DNA of 64,000 nt, from assembly GCF_047663525.1 (NCBI RefSeq), contig NC_092588.1:84317501-84381500 (forward strand), in the 5' to 3' direction. The DNA is from Anas platyrhynchos (lineage: Eukaryota > Chordata > Aves > Anseriformes > Anatidae). Position numbers and translations under genes: made by a program. The notes under the pieces are model-generated. The model saw nothing but the letters and a program-made list of their open reading frames with translations. It made no database searches and was not told the origin of the DNA. Positions 38,822 to 51,190 of this stretch are shown in pieces (positions within the stretch are counted from its first letter, which is position 1; each line of letters opens with the position of its first letter).

Positions 38822-39844
38822 CTGTGTTAAAAACTGGCTGGATAGCCGGGCCCAAAGAGTTGTGGTGAATGGAGTCAAATCCAGTTGAAGGCCAGTCCTC
38901 TTTAATACCCTTATCAATGATCTGGACGAGGGGATTGAGTGCACCCTCAGTAAGTTTGCAGATGACACCAAGTTAGGTGCGTGTGTCAATCTGCTCAAGG
39001 GTAGGAAGGCTCTGCAGGAGGATCTGGATAGGCTGGACTGATGGGCTGAGGTCAACTCTATGAGGTTCAACAGGACCAAGTACCGGGTCCTGCACCTGGG
39101 GCACAACAACCCCAAGCAGAGCTACAGACTGGGAGATGAGTGGTTGGAGAGCTGCCAGGCAGAGAAGGACCTGGGAGTGATGGTTGATAGTCAGCTGAAT
39201 ATGAGCCAGCAGTGTGCTCAGGTGGCCAAGAAGGCCAACAGCATCCTGGCTTGTATAAGAAACAGTGTGGCCAGCAGGGCTAGGGAGGTGATCGTCCCCC
39301 TGTACTCGGCTCTGGTGAGGCCACACCTTTAGTACTGTGTTCAATTTTGGGCCCCTCACTACAAGAAAGACATGGAGGTGCTCGAGCGTGTCCAGAGAAG
39401 GGCAACGAAGCTGGTGAGGGGTCTGGAGAACAAGTCCTACGAGGAGCAGCTGAGGGAGCTGGGATTGTTCAGCCTGGAGAAGAGAAAGCTCAGGGGTGAC
39501 CTTGTCACTCTCTATAGGTACATTAAAGGAGACTGTAGTGAGGTGGGGGTTGGTCTATTCTCCCACATGCCTGGTGACACAATGAGGGGGAATGGGCTAA
39601 AGTTGCACCAGGGGATGTTAAGGTTGGATATTAGGAAAAACTTCTTTAATGAAAGGATTGTTAGGCATGGAATGGGTTGCCCAGGGAAGTGGTTGACTCA
39701 CCATCCCTGGAGGTGTTTAAAAGATGTTTAGATGTAGAGCTTATTGATATGGTTTAGTGGAAGACTTGTTAGTGTTAGGTCAGAGGTTGGACTAGGTGAT
39801 CTTGGAGGTCTCTTCCAACCTAGACGATTCTGTGAGATTCTGTG
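38822..39844 (+). mobile_element. CR1-type LINE, 5'-truncated copy A
   Basis: This is the 3' end of a non-LTR retrotransposon of the CR1 clade on the plus strand. It covers the C-terminal half of ORF2 (end of the reverse transcriptase and the downstream region) and the 3' UTR. It ends in two copies of ATTCTGTG, the terminal repeat used by CR1 elements. The 5' truncation is typical of target-primed reverse transcription. The 3' UTR text ('gttggactaggtgatcttgg') differs from copy B, so the two belong to different CR1 subfamilies. Subfamily names are not assigned. The 5' boundary is approximate. Confidence 0.93.
38895..39731 (+). pseudogene. CR1 ORF2 fragment (reverse transcriptase C-terminal part), broken
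   Basis: In life this encoded part of the CR1 endonuclease/reverse transcriptase that copies the element's RNA at the target site. The catalytic FADD motif (the LINE version of YxDD) is intact at 38955-38966, followed by TKLG. The same frame then runs to 39731 with two in-frame stops. TGA at 39039-39041 stands where relatives have Arg-Trp (a CGA-to-TGA CpG change), and TAG at 39330-39332 stands where they have Glu before YCVQFWAP. Upstream, about 40 bp that should encode the GVPQG motif are missing between 'ccagttgaaggcc' and 'agtcctcttt'. It cannot make an active enzyme. The 90- and 119-codon frames here are halves of this one frame. Confidence 0.9.
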
Positions 39845-41731
39845 TATGTTGATAAATACAGGCAGTAATAAAAATTCAGTTGAATTTTCTTCATTGTAGA
39901 AGAGCTACAACTGATATATTCTTTTACATACTTTTTTGGTTTGCTGGCATTACTTTTTTAAAGTGATTTCAATCTGTGTAGTCATAGCAAAATCAAATGA
40001 GACTGTTCAGTTTCCAGGAATTTTCCTTAAAAACAGTAAGCTGTGAATAATGGTGTTTGCATCTACAGTGGTGCTAGCAGATACCATGTAATTATACACA
40101 AACACCTAAAAGGTAATGTTTATGCAATGTAAAAATGTTACTGGATAAACAGAACCCTCTTCCTACAAAATTATTCATGTCTTTTGTTTTCTTTGAGGGT
40201 TGATAGGTAGCGGGGGAGGGAGAAATGCTACTAAAAATTCTGCTGCTTCCTATCTGAATATAATTTACTCTTAATAAGCCATTCCAAAATTACACTAATT
40301 TATCATAAGCAGAAGTCATCCCTGCATGTATATTATTCCAGAGAGCTTGTAATTCCATATATGTCTGGAGAATGTATTTTTGTTCTTGAATTATTAAACA
40401 TCCTCAACTCTTTGATTGTTGAAAACAGTATCATAAAGGGAAGGAAAGAAGGGGAACAGGCTTTTCTAAAACCAAGAAAACTACTAATTGGCAGAGGAGA
40501 ATATAAGGTGGTTCAGAATCTTAAACATTAAAAATATTTAGACATAGGATATGGGATTTGAATATTTTATTCTGCTTAATCAAAACTGTATTTTTTCTAG
40601 CTATCTAGGGATTTGTTCCTGACATGACAGTCTTGAGCCTGCTGAATGTTACGTATGTCCATATATAATAAAAAAAAACACACATTATATAAATCCCAAT
40701 GCAGAATATGAATACTTAATTTAAAAGTATCACCTGCATAATGAGTATCAGTATATAGTAAAATCCCTGATGCTTTTTTTTTTTTTTTACATCAAGGAAA
40801 TGCAATTTGAACATCATGTCAGAACTAATGGCAACACACACATATTATTAGTTTTAAGATCAGTTGCAAGCCTTAAGCAATGCGATTCTACTCAGCTCTC
40901 CATTATTCGTTGTGTTTTTTTGTTTTGTTTTGTTTTAATAAGATTAGCTGGCAGCAGACACTATCACTGACATGTTGAAAATAAATCAAATTAGGATAGA
41001 TTCTTTAATTAATGAATTAATTTTAACTTATTTCAATGTGATATTGTCATGAGATCTGCCAATTCGTTGAAGGAATGTTTATTATAAATGTCATGGACAC
41101 AGAAACGATAAATGAATCATACTAGTAAATCAAACTACAGTAGGTCTACAATAAAAGACTGGTGTTTGGGAAAGTAACACTGAGAACACTGACCATTTTT
41201 TTTCAGCAACATCTCAAATTAAAAAAAATAAAATAAAATAAAAATCTAACAAACAACTTTTTAACAAAATCTATAGGCTGCTCCAACTTGAGGGAATGGT
41301 CACTAATGGTGGAATAAGTAAAAAATACTTTCACTGAAGTAATGCTGGTTCTTCAACACGTAGCAGTAGTCAATCCTGTTGTAGGTGTACATACATTTCG
41401 CATGCATGAATTCTCAAACTTTGTCCATTAGGGCTGTTCATACACACTGCAAATATTTATGCTTCTTTTTTTGTTGAGTGCACGCAAACTCAGCTGTGAA
41501 AAAAAAGATGCTGTGAATTCTGAAGAGAGATGGTAGAGTCAAAGATGTACCAGACAGCACTCATTATGACCACAGCATCCTTCCTTCTATCATGCAACTA
41601 ATTCGGAGAATTTGCTGGCCTTACCACACCTAAAATTAAGGTATGGGATTTTGGATATGAGTTTTTCACAACTTTTCAGGATCCAGCTGCCCTGATTGAA
41701 AGAAATCAATCTTGGGTCTTGTATTGAATGC
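39845..41731. other. AT-rich noncoding DNA between two CR1 copies
   Basis: No gene or repeat of note is seen, apart from a T-run near 40774-40789 and a short TTTTG tract near 40916-40936. The exact 5' edge of the following CR1 copy cannot be set by eye. Confidence 0.6.
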
Positions 41732-43436
41732 AGGGAGTGTTCTGGTAACAGGGGACACTGAGAAGGTGGAGATACTGAATGCTTTCTTTGCTTTGGTCTT
41801 TGCTTCAAAGACTCCCCCCAAGGACTCCTGGACGTTGGAGGGAGGAGATGAGTCTGGGAAGTGGAGATCTCCCCCTGTTTGATGAGAGAGTGGTTCGGGA
41901 GCATCTGAATGGAATCAATGCACACAAATCCATGGGTCCCAATGGAATGCATCCATGTGTACTGAGGGAGTTAGTGGAGGTGATCGCCAAACTGCTCTCT
42001 GTCATCTTTGAAAGGTCCTGGAGAACAGGAGAGGTGCCTGAAGATTGGAGGATAGCCAATGTCACTCCAATCTTCAAAAAGGGCAAGAAGGAGAATCCAG
42101 GAAACTACAGGCCAGTCAGTCTCACCTCTGTCCCTGGAAAGGTATTGGAGCAGCTTGTTCTGGATGCCATCTCCAAGCAAATTGGAAGAGAAGAAGGTTA
42201 TAAGGAGTAGTCAGCATGGATTCACCAAGGGGAAGTCATGCTCAACCAACCTCGTTGCCTTCTGTGATGGCATCACCAGCTGGATAGATGAGGGGAGAGC
42301 AGTGGATGTCATCTACCTTGACTTTAGCGAGGCTTTTGATACTGTCTCCCATGACATCCTGCTGGCTAAGCTGAGAAAGTGTGGGATAGAGGAGTAGACA
42401 GTAAGGTGGGTTGAGAACTGGCTGACTGGCTGAGCTCAGAGGGTGGTGATTGGCGGCGCAGAGTCCAGCTGGAGACCTGTGATTAGTGGTGTGGTGTTCC
42501 CCAGGGGTTGGTGCTGGGTCTGGTTTTGTTCAGTATCTTCATCGACGACCTTGATGAGGGAAGAGTGTCCACCTTCAGCAAGTACACCAATGACACAAAG
42601 CTGGAAGGAGTGGCTGACATGCCAGAAGGCTGTGCCGCCATTCAGCAAGAAACCAACTGAGGTTTAACAAGAGCAAGTATACAGTCCTGCACCTGGGAAG
42701 GAACAACCGCATGTATCAGTACAGGCTGGGGGATGACCTGCTGGAGAGGAGCTCTGAGGAGAAGGACCTGGGGGTCCTGATGGATGTCAGGTTGGCCATG
42801 AGCCAGCACTGTGCCCTGGTGGCTAAGAAGGCCAATGGGATCCTGGCGTGCATTAAAAGGACCATGGCCAGCAGGTCAAGGGAGGTGATCCTCACCCTCT
42901 ACTTTGCCCTGGTCAGGCCTCACCTGGAGTACTGTGTCCAGTTCTGGGCTCCTCAGTACAAAAAAGACAGGGATCTCCTGGAAAGTGTCCAACAGAAGGC
43001 AACAAAGATGATATGGGCCTGGAGCATCTTCCCTATGAGGAAAGGCTGAGAGACTTGGCCTTGAGAAGAGAAGACTGAGAGGGGATCTTATTAATGTTTA
43101 CAAGTATCTTAAGTGTGGGAGACAGCGGGATTTGGCCAACCTCTTTTCAGTGGTTTGTGGGGACAAGACAAGGGGCAATGGCCACAAAATGAAGCACAGG
43201 AAGTTCTGCACCAACATGCAAAATAACTTCTTCACAGTGAGGGTGACGGAGCACTGGAACAGGCTGCCCAGGGAGGTTATGGAGTCTCCTTCTCTGGAGA
43301 TGTTCAATATACCTGGAGATATTCAATATACTATACCCTAATATACTTGGGCAGCCCGCTCTAGGGAACCTGCTTTGGCAGGGGGGTTGGACCCAATGAT
43401 CTTTCAAGGTCCCTTCCAACCCCTACAATTCTGTGA
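41732..43436 (+). mobile_element. CR1-type LINE, longer 5'-truncated copy B
   Basis: About 1.7 kb of CR1 on the plus strand. It spans the region before the reverse transcriptase (EKVEILNAFF-like), the polymerase core, the C-terminal region and the 3' UTR, ending with a single ATTCTGTG at about 43428-43436. It is the most complete LINE in the window, yet still lacks the 5' UTR, the endonuclease and the start of ORF2. Near the 3' end, 43300-43345 holds an 'ttcaatatac / ttcaatatac' duplication where relatives have a simple stretch. The start is approximate, placed where similarity to CR1 ORF2 begins to be visible. Confidence 0.93.
41734..43341 (+). pseudogene. CR1 ORF2 reverse transcriptase, multiple frameshifts
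   Basis: Recognisable blocks in order are NYRPVSL (near 42100), [12 protein letters not shown] (near 42210), [14 protein letters not shown] (42314-42355), a GVPQG-coding stretch (about 42488-42507), and the C-terminal YCVQFWAP and FFTVRVTEHWNRLPRE blocks. Breaks include a frame change near 42195, TAG at 42395-42397 where relatives have Trp, and TGA near 42432. A 5-bp tandem duplication of GTGGT (42486-42495) shifts the frame next to GVPQG. At 42583-42594 the catalytic FADD-equivalent reads YTND, losing a key aspartate. More frame changes follow near 43010-43130. The 143-, 112-, 112- and 69-codon frames are pieces of this one dead gene. Confidence 0.92.
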
Positions 43437-45721
43437 TATCTATATAACAGTTCTGCTGTAACTGCTCAAAGATTATCCATTTTAATGGCTGACTTAATAA
43501 CTAACAGAAGGATCCTTTTTTATCACACTTTGGATGAGAAGGTGCAGAAAAATTGCTGGAGATAGATATCATTTTAATATCAAATTAGGAAGGCAAGGGA
43601 GAAGGGTAGATCATGGACCATCCAGAAACAAACAGCCCAACAGGCAGAGCACTGAAACTGTTGCTACCCTTATTCCATTTTGCTGATATAGTTGTTACAG
43701 GAAAAGGGTAGTGCCTGCTCCATTTATTTTATTTTATTTTTTTATATTCTCACACAGAAGCACTAACTACATGTGCATGTCAAATATATGAACAATTTTG
43801 AATTTGTAGACAAGGTGTGCACATTGTCAAAAATGACAGTAGCTAGAATAAATGCAGAGATAAGGAAACAATGACATTTATCTGTGAAATACATATGCTA
43901 CCTTGCTTGGAGGAAACATGTGGGGAAAAGTTTTGTTTTTTTTTTTTTTCTGAAAAAATGAAAAGCCATAGTAGTGAAAGAAAATCAAATAACAGTAGAC
44001 AAGAAACTGGACATGAATTTCCCATAAAATACATCAAAGAAAAATTGGCTGCTATATTTCTTATGTATTTATAAAGTTATCTTTAAAGCACACCTTCATT
44101 CAGTACAGAATTCACTGCCCATTTATTGTCTTTCCTAATTTTACCTTACACAAATGCAATGTACTGTAATGTTATCCTCTAAGAATGGAGATCTTCATGG
44201 AATATGTACAAATCTAGGTAAATAACTGAAGATTTGTGGATTTTTGCTTTGTAAGAAAATTTTCAATTCTTTCATCCCTATCTTTGAGTATTCTGCCATC
44301 TTCTGCTGCTATATTTTAGACTTTGAAGGGTTATTTGAAAATATTAGTTTCCCCATCACTTTTCTCTTCACTAACAAGAGGCTATTTTTTCATCTGATAT
44401 CCCAGAAAGCCCTTGGCTCTTGTAATATCTCCATACAAACCCATATTGCCTTTGAATAATGGCATCATTACATAAGATTATTTATTCAGCAATGAATTTG
44501 GAGATCAAGAATACAGTCTTATGATCATGATGATTAATAAAATTGTAAAGGGGTAAATGTAATTTGTACTTGAACAAATATTACCTTGCCTGCACTATTT
44601 GATGAGCCCTGTTAATAAGATATAAAGCAGCCAATTTTCCCAGACTGGCTTTAAGTGAAAGGTACCCTTTCATCCACTTTTGTAAATTTGTGTCTATAAT
44701 CTTTCCCTCTACTTTTCTACATTTCATGAAATAAATGTATGGCTAGAAGGGGGGGAGGGTGGGGGGGGAAGTGCCTATCCTGAAAGGCATTTCTACCATA
44801 AGACCACACTAATCAGTGGGATGAATTAACATGGATTCTTAAAATAGGCAATAGCTCAGGAAAAGAATTACAAATGTTTGATCAAATCACATTGCTCATA
44901 GCACTTCATAAAGGCATATTCATATGCGTAACCATGAAAAGTTTATACTTTTACATTATAATCTAGGAAAGAAACGACACAGTTTTTCATTATTATTTTG
45001 TAGATTTATTCTGTTGGCAATGCATTTCGAAAGAGTTAACTAGTTGACAGCTATTACATCAAAATTTGCATTTGGCCTATAAAAAATGAAAAATATCCCT
45101 TACCTCTTTGCATGCATAGCTTTTGTGAATGCACTGAATTCTATTGCATAAGGACTGATGGTTTTCAGGATTCCATTTGTGTCCTAAATTGCTAAAAATC
45201 AGTCTTAATTTCAAAAATGCTACTTCATACCATTTAAATCCTTTTGTATATCCACAAACTGGAAACCTTTATAGATTTTTTTGTTGTTCTAGGTTATGCA
45301 CACACTTTTCTGAAATGCAATTTGTCCTCCACCCAAAACAGATGAGTACAGACCAACATGTGAGACCTCCTTAAACTACAAGAGATTTCATTCATGTTAT
45401 TTCAACTGTCCCAGTATAGATTGAAACTAAACCTCAAATTCAGTATCATTTACTGAGAAGAAAACTTTTATCTGAACCAAAATTCCAGATTTACAAAGAA
45501 AAAGATGCCTGCTTTAACTTTTAGTTCCTGCAAATATGTCTGCAATTTGCAGTTCAGGTTTAATGTCAGATTATAATTACAGCTCAACTTCAAATCATTT
45601 GTTCACAAGCCATACAAAGAACAATTCTGAAGGTTTTATTTATGACATAGCTCTTCTTTTTGAGCTACTCTCAGGACTTCAGGAAATAAATTTAATTTAT
45701 GACTCCAAAATCCCTCCAAAT
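43437..45721. other. AT-rich noncoding DNA, no gene seen
   Basis: Only short frames of up to 71 codons are present. The one notable spot is the G-rich tract at 44749-44768. Otherwise nothing is recognised. Confidence 0.65.
44749..44768 (+). repeat. Isolated G-tract, G-quadruplex candidate
   Basis: The plus strand reads G7-A-G3-T-G8, which contains at least four G3 runs with one-base loops. It stands alone in AT-rich surroundings. Confidence 0.75.
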
Positions 45722-46082
45722 CACAGTATCACAGAATGGTTTAGGTTGGAAGGGACCTCTGGACATCATCTGGTCCAATCCCCCGGTGCAAGCAGGAACT
45801 CCTAGAGCAGGCTGCCAAGGACCATGTCCAGACGGCTTTTGAACATCTCCAAAGAGGGAGGCTCCACAGCCTCTCTGGGCAACCTGTGCCAGGGCTCTGT
45901 CACTTGCACAGTAGAGAAGTGCTTCCTGATGTTTAGATGGAACCTCCTGTGTTCCAGTTTGTGCTCATTGCCTCTTTCCCTGGCACCATGGAAAAGAGTC
46001 TGGCTCCATCTTCTTTGCACCCTTCCTTCAGGTATTTATAGACATTGATAAAATCCCCCTGAGCCTCCTCCTCTCCAGGTTG
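45722..46082 (-). mobile_element. CR1-type LINE 3' end, minus strand, copy C
   Basis: Read on the minus strand, this is the last part of CR1 ORF2 and the 3' UTR, ending in 'attctgtgatactgtg' at 45722 (one good and one degraded terminal repeat). The minus frame 45802-46020 carries the C-terminal block FHLNIRKHFSTVQVTEPWHRLPRE, a match to the same block in copy B. Starting near 'ttcaacctggagagg', it is a short 5'-truncated insertion of about 360 bp. The plus-strand frame over it (45824-46048) is a shadow. Confidence 0.92.
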
Positions 46083-46169
46083 AAAAATGAAGGAAATCAA
46101 AGTCAGAATTGTAATCGCAACTCTTCATTAAGTTGTCAGACAGCATTATTTGTATTGTTGAACTTAGTA

Positions 46170-46201
46170 GTGTTGTTGTTGTTGTTGTTGTTTGTTTGTT
46201 T
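46170..46201. repeat. (GTT)n then (GTTT)n microsatellite
   Basis: A trinucleotide array changes to tetranucleotide units at its right end. Confidence 0.9.
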
Positions 46202-46269
46202 GCTTTTTAGGAAAGATGTCTTCCTTTTTTCCTTCCATCCACAAGTTCCTCCATTCCCAACTCCATTCC

Positions 46270-46311
46270 CAGTACCTTCTATGCAATTCTCAGTACCTTC
46301 TATGCAATTCT
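46270..46311. repeat. Perfect 21-bp tandem duplication
   Basis: The 21-bp unit starting CAGTACCTTC and ending GCAATTCT (46270-46290) is repeated without a mismatch at 46291-46311. The identity suggests a recent event. It also makes a repeated peptide in the 46080-46316 frame, which is not evidence for a gene. Confidence 0.9.
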
Positions 46312-49300
46312 CTTAGTCTGCACTTATACTGCAGCCTTGCTATTTACTGTGTCACTAACCTTCTCTGTGCCTGGAGCATCAACAGTTCATCAATCCCCAC
46401 CTCCCTCTCCTCTTGAGAGAAGGCTCCAGGCTGACTCTGAAGAAAGCAGTCAGGACAAGTCAAACAGGCAGCCTGCCTCCTACCTATGGCCACCGGTACC
46501 CCTTTCAGTGTAACATACCATACAACACCTTGGCAGAATTAAATAAACAAAACATAATCCCAACCACACTCACCAGCCTTTCATGCAGGTTTGTGTCAGG
46601 CCTTCCCAGCATTCATCAGCCACAAAAATTAGTGTTATTTCAGAATTCTATTTTACAAGTCGGAAAGAGTATGCTGAGTAACAATCCAACAGAAAGACCC
46701 AGACTTCCCTGTTCTTCACTGCTAACTACAAAGCAGGAATCTGAATTATCTCATTGGGTTGGGCATCTCTATTAAACATCTTGCAGGGCGCATCCAAAAG
46801 TTCTTTTCAAATGACTATGTAGTTAATCACTATAGTCTGCATTTCACTGCAATCTGTTGCCTTAATCAGTTTCTTCTCCTAAAAATGCTTAAATATTATT
46901 TTAAGCACCTGGGTCTCAGTTATTCCATCTGGTTCAACACATTCATTTGTGTGTGAAAACAAAGTTACATCTAAATCACCTAAAAGATTGTATGATGCTA
47001 TATTCTAGGTGAAGAACCAAAGCTTACATAAAGTGCCTGGCTTCTGCAAGAAACGTCATTCAAAGCCAAAGAATTTACTTTAAAAGCATCATGGTAGATG
47101 GAATGAACAGCTCAACATTGGTAAAAAAACATGTCCCTTCTTCTTTCAGCACGTGAGACTAATATAGATTTTGCATAAGATGTTTTTAGAGCTTTTAAAT
47201 AGGATAGTTTGTACTGGAAGATGTCATATTTGAGCTTGTTTGTCATCATGGCAACAAAACCCAGAAGAAAAAAAGAAAAGAAAAAAAAAAAAGAAGATAT
47301 ACAATAAAACTTCCTATTGTAGGGGAGGAATAAGGAGAAGATTGTTGCTGTTATTCTTGGGTGTGCTTACATTCAGTGGTGTTAAGCCATCATGTAAAGA
47401 AGCCAGTCTGCAGTCTTCATGTTTTTAGCTATTTATCTACAAATCATGAAAAAGCTTTGTTATCAGAAAAGCTGAAAAGAGAACAAATCTCCCTCAAATA
47501 TGTTCCTAAATACTCCATGAGTTGTAAACCCAAGGCAGGTGGTCCTATATATAAATGGATAGAGATCAAGTAGCTCTGAAGCACAGCTGGATCAAAGCTC
47601 CCTCTTCACATCTTTCCTTCCAGGTAACATCCCAAAGGCAAAACCGTTCATGGACTTCAGCACGATGAACACCACAGAAAAGTGTTCGAACCAGCCCTTT
47701 TTCCATCAAATAAAATCTTATATAATTTCTTATATAATAAAATAAGATCTTATGTAATTTCTGAGAATTGTTAAATTATTTCAGTTTAATAATAGGGGTG
47801 CTACAGCATATATCACTGATATGCCTTTGGCTTAGACTTAACACAACTTCAGACCAGAGGACATATAGTAAAAGCAATAATTCCAGAAAATACAAGGCCC
47901 TACAGGAAAGACAACCCAGGCCATTCACAAAACCTGATACTGTGTCCATACAATACTAGCCATACAGTTTGCAGTGCTAAGTTTCCACATTACATCAGAA
48001 GTATTCTATCATTTAGTCATTATGTGTATTTTTTCTTCTGTTCCAAGGGATCCATGAGATCTCCTCATCAATTTATTCTATCTGATTGTTTAGGAATGGA
48101 ACCTTTACCATATATCCTGCATGTAATTACAACCCTTAGGAATGTGCTCATTTTAATTGGTATAGTTATATACCAATATATATTTAACACTAAAAATAAA
48201 ACTAGAGTAAATTTCAAAAAAATTTTTTTTATTTTATTTAAATTACTCTTCCAGGACTGGCATTTTATACTTCTAAATATGCATGGATTTATCTTTATGT
48301 AGGCTAGAAATATTATTTTCTGTATTTAAGTATCATAGTTCTACTTGCATATCAAGTATCTTATACTTAAATATTGAACCCCATTCTTGTATGGTTTTCC
48401 TTAGTTCCATGATAGATTTTGAAAACTTTGACATGCACAATAAAAAAAAAAATAAATCCACATATAGCAAATTTATGTTTGACTACAGTTGTATAATGAT
48501 GCCACTATAGGCAACTTTACAGGTTACGTATCTGCAATAGATTTGGGTAAGTAATGAAACCTGAGAACTGACTGGTAATACTTTTGTAGGGGAACTTCTA
48601 CGCCACATGGACCAGTTGACAGAGCATTTTTTCACAGATATTTAACCTCTGAGCATGCCAAATATTCACTATAAAAACAATCACCATGTCTGACTAACAG
48701 AAAAATTCCCTCATTCTTTCCATGCAAGGCAGCTGTTGTCTTTCATAAGAGAGGCAGCAGCTGCAGCTGGAAAGATCCTTCATAGCCTGAAGAACTGAAG
48801 ATGATAGCCTGATATTGTTTCTCTACTTCATTTGCACCTCTCCCAGCAGGTGTTAGCTCCTTTTCATTTCTAACTTCAGAGATTCCGTACAATTCCTGTC
48901 AGTCAGACCCAAGCATGCTCACAAACAAGTTCTTCTCTTTACTGACCTTCAGAAATTCATTTTTTTTTCCCCAACTGTCCTGTCTGCCAATCCCCAGTCC
49001 CCAAACTTACAAAATCTGTAACTTTGTATTATGAAAAACAAAAAATAACATGCATGTAAAAAGAACAGAAAAGCTCTATAATTCTTCTCCCTGTTTTCAT
49101 AAAAAATGCAATACTGCAAACACATAATTCAAAGGAATGAGCTCTGCGTTGCCAAGTTATTATATATTTTCTTGTTAAATCTACTCACAATGGCAGTCTG
49201 ATGTGAAAGAAGTGAGATAAGAATAAGTTTGGTTTGTATTTTTTTTTAAATGTTATATATAATATTGAAGCTTGCTATAAATGGCAGAACGAACTATATT

Positions 49301-51154
49301 ATTCACAGTATAATTACTATACTTTTCTGTGTACATACAAATATGACTGGAACAAACCTAAATCAATAAGCCTGTGCTGAACTTCCTGATATCCTTTCGA
49401 GCAAATAAACCATAGCTGCGTATTTTTTTGATCCCAAAATACTCTTCACAAAAGATACTAGAACATAGTGTATCACCTCAGCTTGGCCACTGCTTGTCCA
49501 CAAAGAACATCTTCAATTCCCGTGTTACTTATTTAGAAAAGGTTGGGTTTGTTGCATTTTTGGAAGACTTATTCCAGAATCATTGAAGCAACTAAAATTC
49601 CCAACCACTTGACAATTCTGTCAATAGAAAGAAGATATTTTATATTTTTCTGTACATATATTTATTGCCATATACTGGATAAACTACATTTCTGAGATTA
49701 ACCTTGGGTACTAAATGCTAACATCTGTATCATACAATGACAAATAACACTGCAAAATACCTTGGAGTTTATTTAGATATTCTACTCTACAATTTAGATA
49801 TTCTACTATTCTACAATTTCCTCATATAATTTCTTCTCATTTATCATTTAAGATTCCTGGTTAACACACAAAATACAACTGAGCTTTGTGGGTAGCATGG
49901 TTTTTAGACTGACCGATTTTAAGTACTCGTTCCTCTGCTAAGTCACTTCAGTTACAGAGCAAATTTATCTCTTTTCAAAGCAACCCACTATTAAAACAAA
50001 CAACAACAACAACAAACAGATGTAGCTATTTGGTCTGCTTTGCAAAGATTTTCCTTACTTAAGGTGACTGCATTTCACAAGAGAAACTTACTATGTAAAA
50101 AGTCTTACTATGTAAAAGTAAAAATGGCTGTCAAACAACCAGCATCTTGAGTGCCGCACTAATATTCTTACAGGTTATAGAGATAATCAAAAGATTGTAG
50201 CAATTTGTAAAATGCATAACAAGTGACTTTCTCAATCAGTCCATTTTTCAGCTGCTATTGCTTCTTCTCTAGACGTACTATTACATTTATACATTGGGAC
50301 ATAATGCCTGAGGATTTTTTACAGTTGGAAGTTCATTTACCCCTGAACTAATTACATAACTGGATGCAAAAGTGAATTGTAAACCTGAAATATATTGACA
50401 TGTTTTTCGGAGAATAGAGCTATCTTCAGTTCCTTTCGTTCAATACAAGTCATAAAGAAAAATGCTTAATTCTCTTAGGATATGGTAAAGCTAACTGAAG
50501 AGCTAGTCTTTTCTGAACACTGTTTTGTGGCTTCCCTCTCACCTCCCCCTCAAAAAGTAAGCTTTATCCCAGAGCAGTAATCTGGGATCCTTCAACCTTT
50601 TTTTAATCACAGTTCTTACTCTGTTCTTTGTGACAGTCATACCATGACTCACACAAGGTCAGCAGTATTATGTTTTTTTTACCTAAACTGTGTGTACCTT
50701 CATCTATTTACAAGGCTTCACAGTGCTTAAACCACTCTATTATGAAACTGCAGCTTTGGTGAAAAATTATGAATATGCTAAAGCTCATCACAGTGCCAGT
50801 TCTGCAATAAATTATGTTTCTTTTCTTTGGGGACTTCCTTGTAAAAACAATAGCTCTGGGTATTGCTCCTACTGAAGAGTTCATCATATGCTTGTCTTTG
50901 ATTTCTTGTTTTCCATCTTTTGTTATCTACAAAAGACAAAGCAAATTTTTATTCTAACAGATTTATCTGTTTTGTCAGAAAGGTTGATTCACTTGAGGCA
51001 AAAACAGGCAAAGTTTGTCTTTTTCCACTGCAGAAGCCTGCTGAAGTCAAGGTCTGAAGCAGATTTATTTATCTATTTTGTAGAGCTTCTACAAGTCCTG
51101 TTTTCTGAGTGCATAAATTCAGGTTTCAAACTGTACTGTTGCGTTTATTTGGAA

Positions 51155-51156
51155 AA

Positions 51157-51187
<31 letters not shown>

Positions 51188-51190
51188 ATA
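51155..51190. repeat. (AAAT)n microsatellite
   Basis: A tetranucleotide array of about nine units. Confidence 0.92.

Noticed and set aside
46413..46775. 120-codon plus-strand frame after CR1 copy C
   Set aside because: The text looks less biased than most, but I recognise no family and see no supporting start or splice context.
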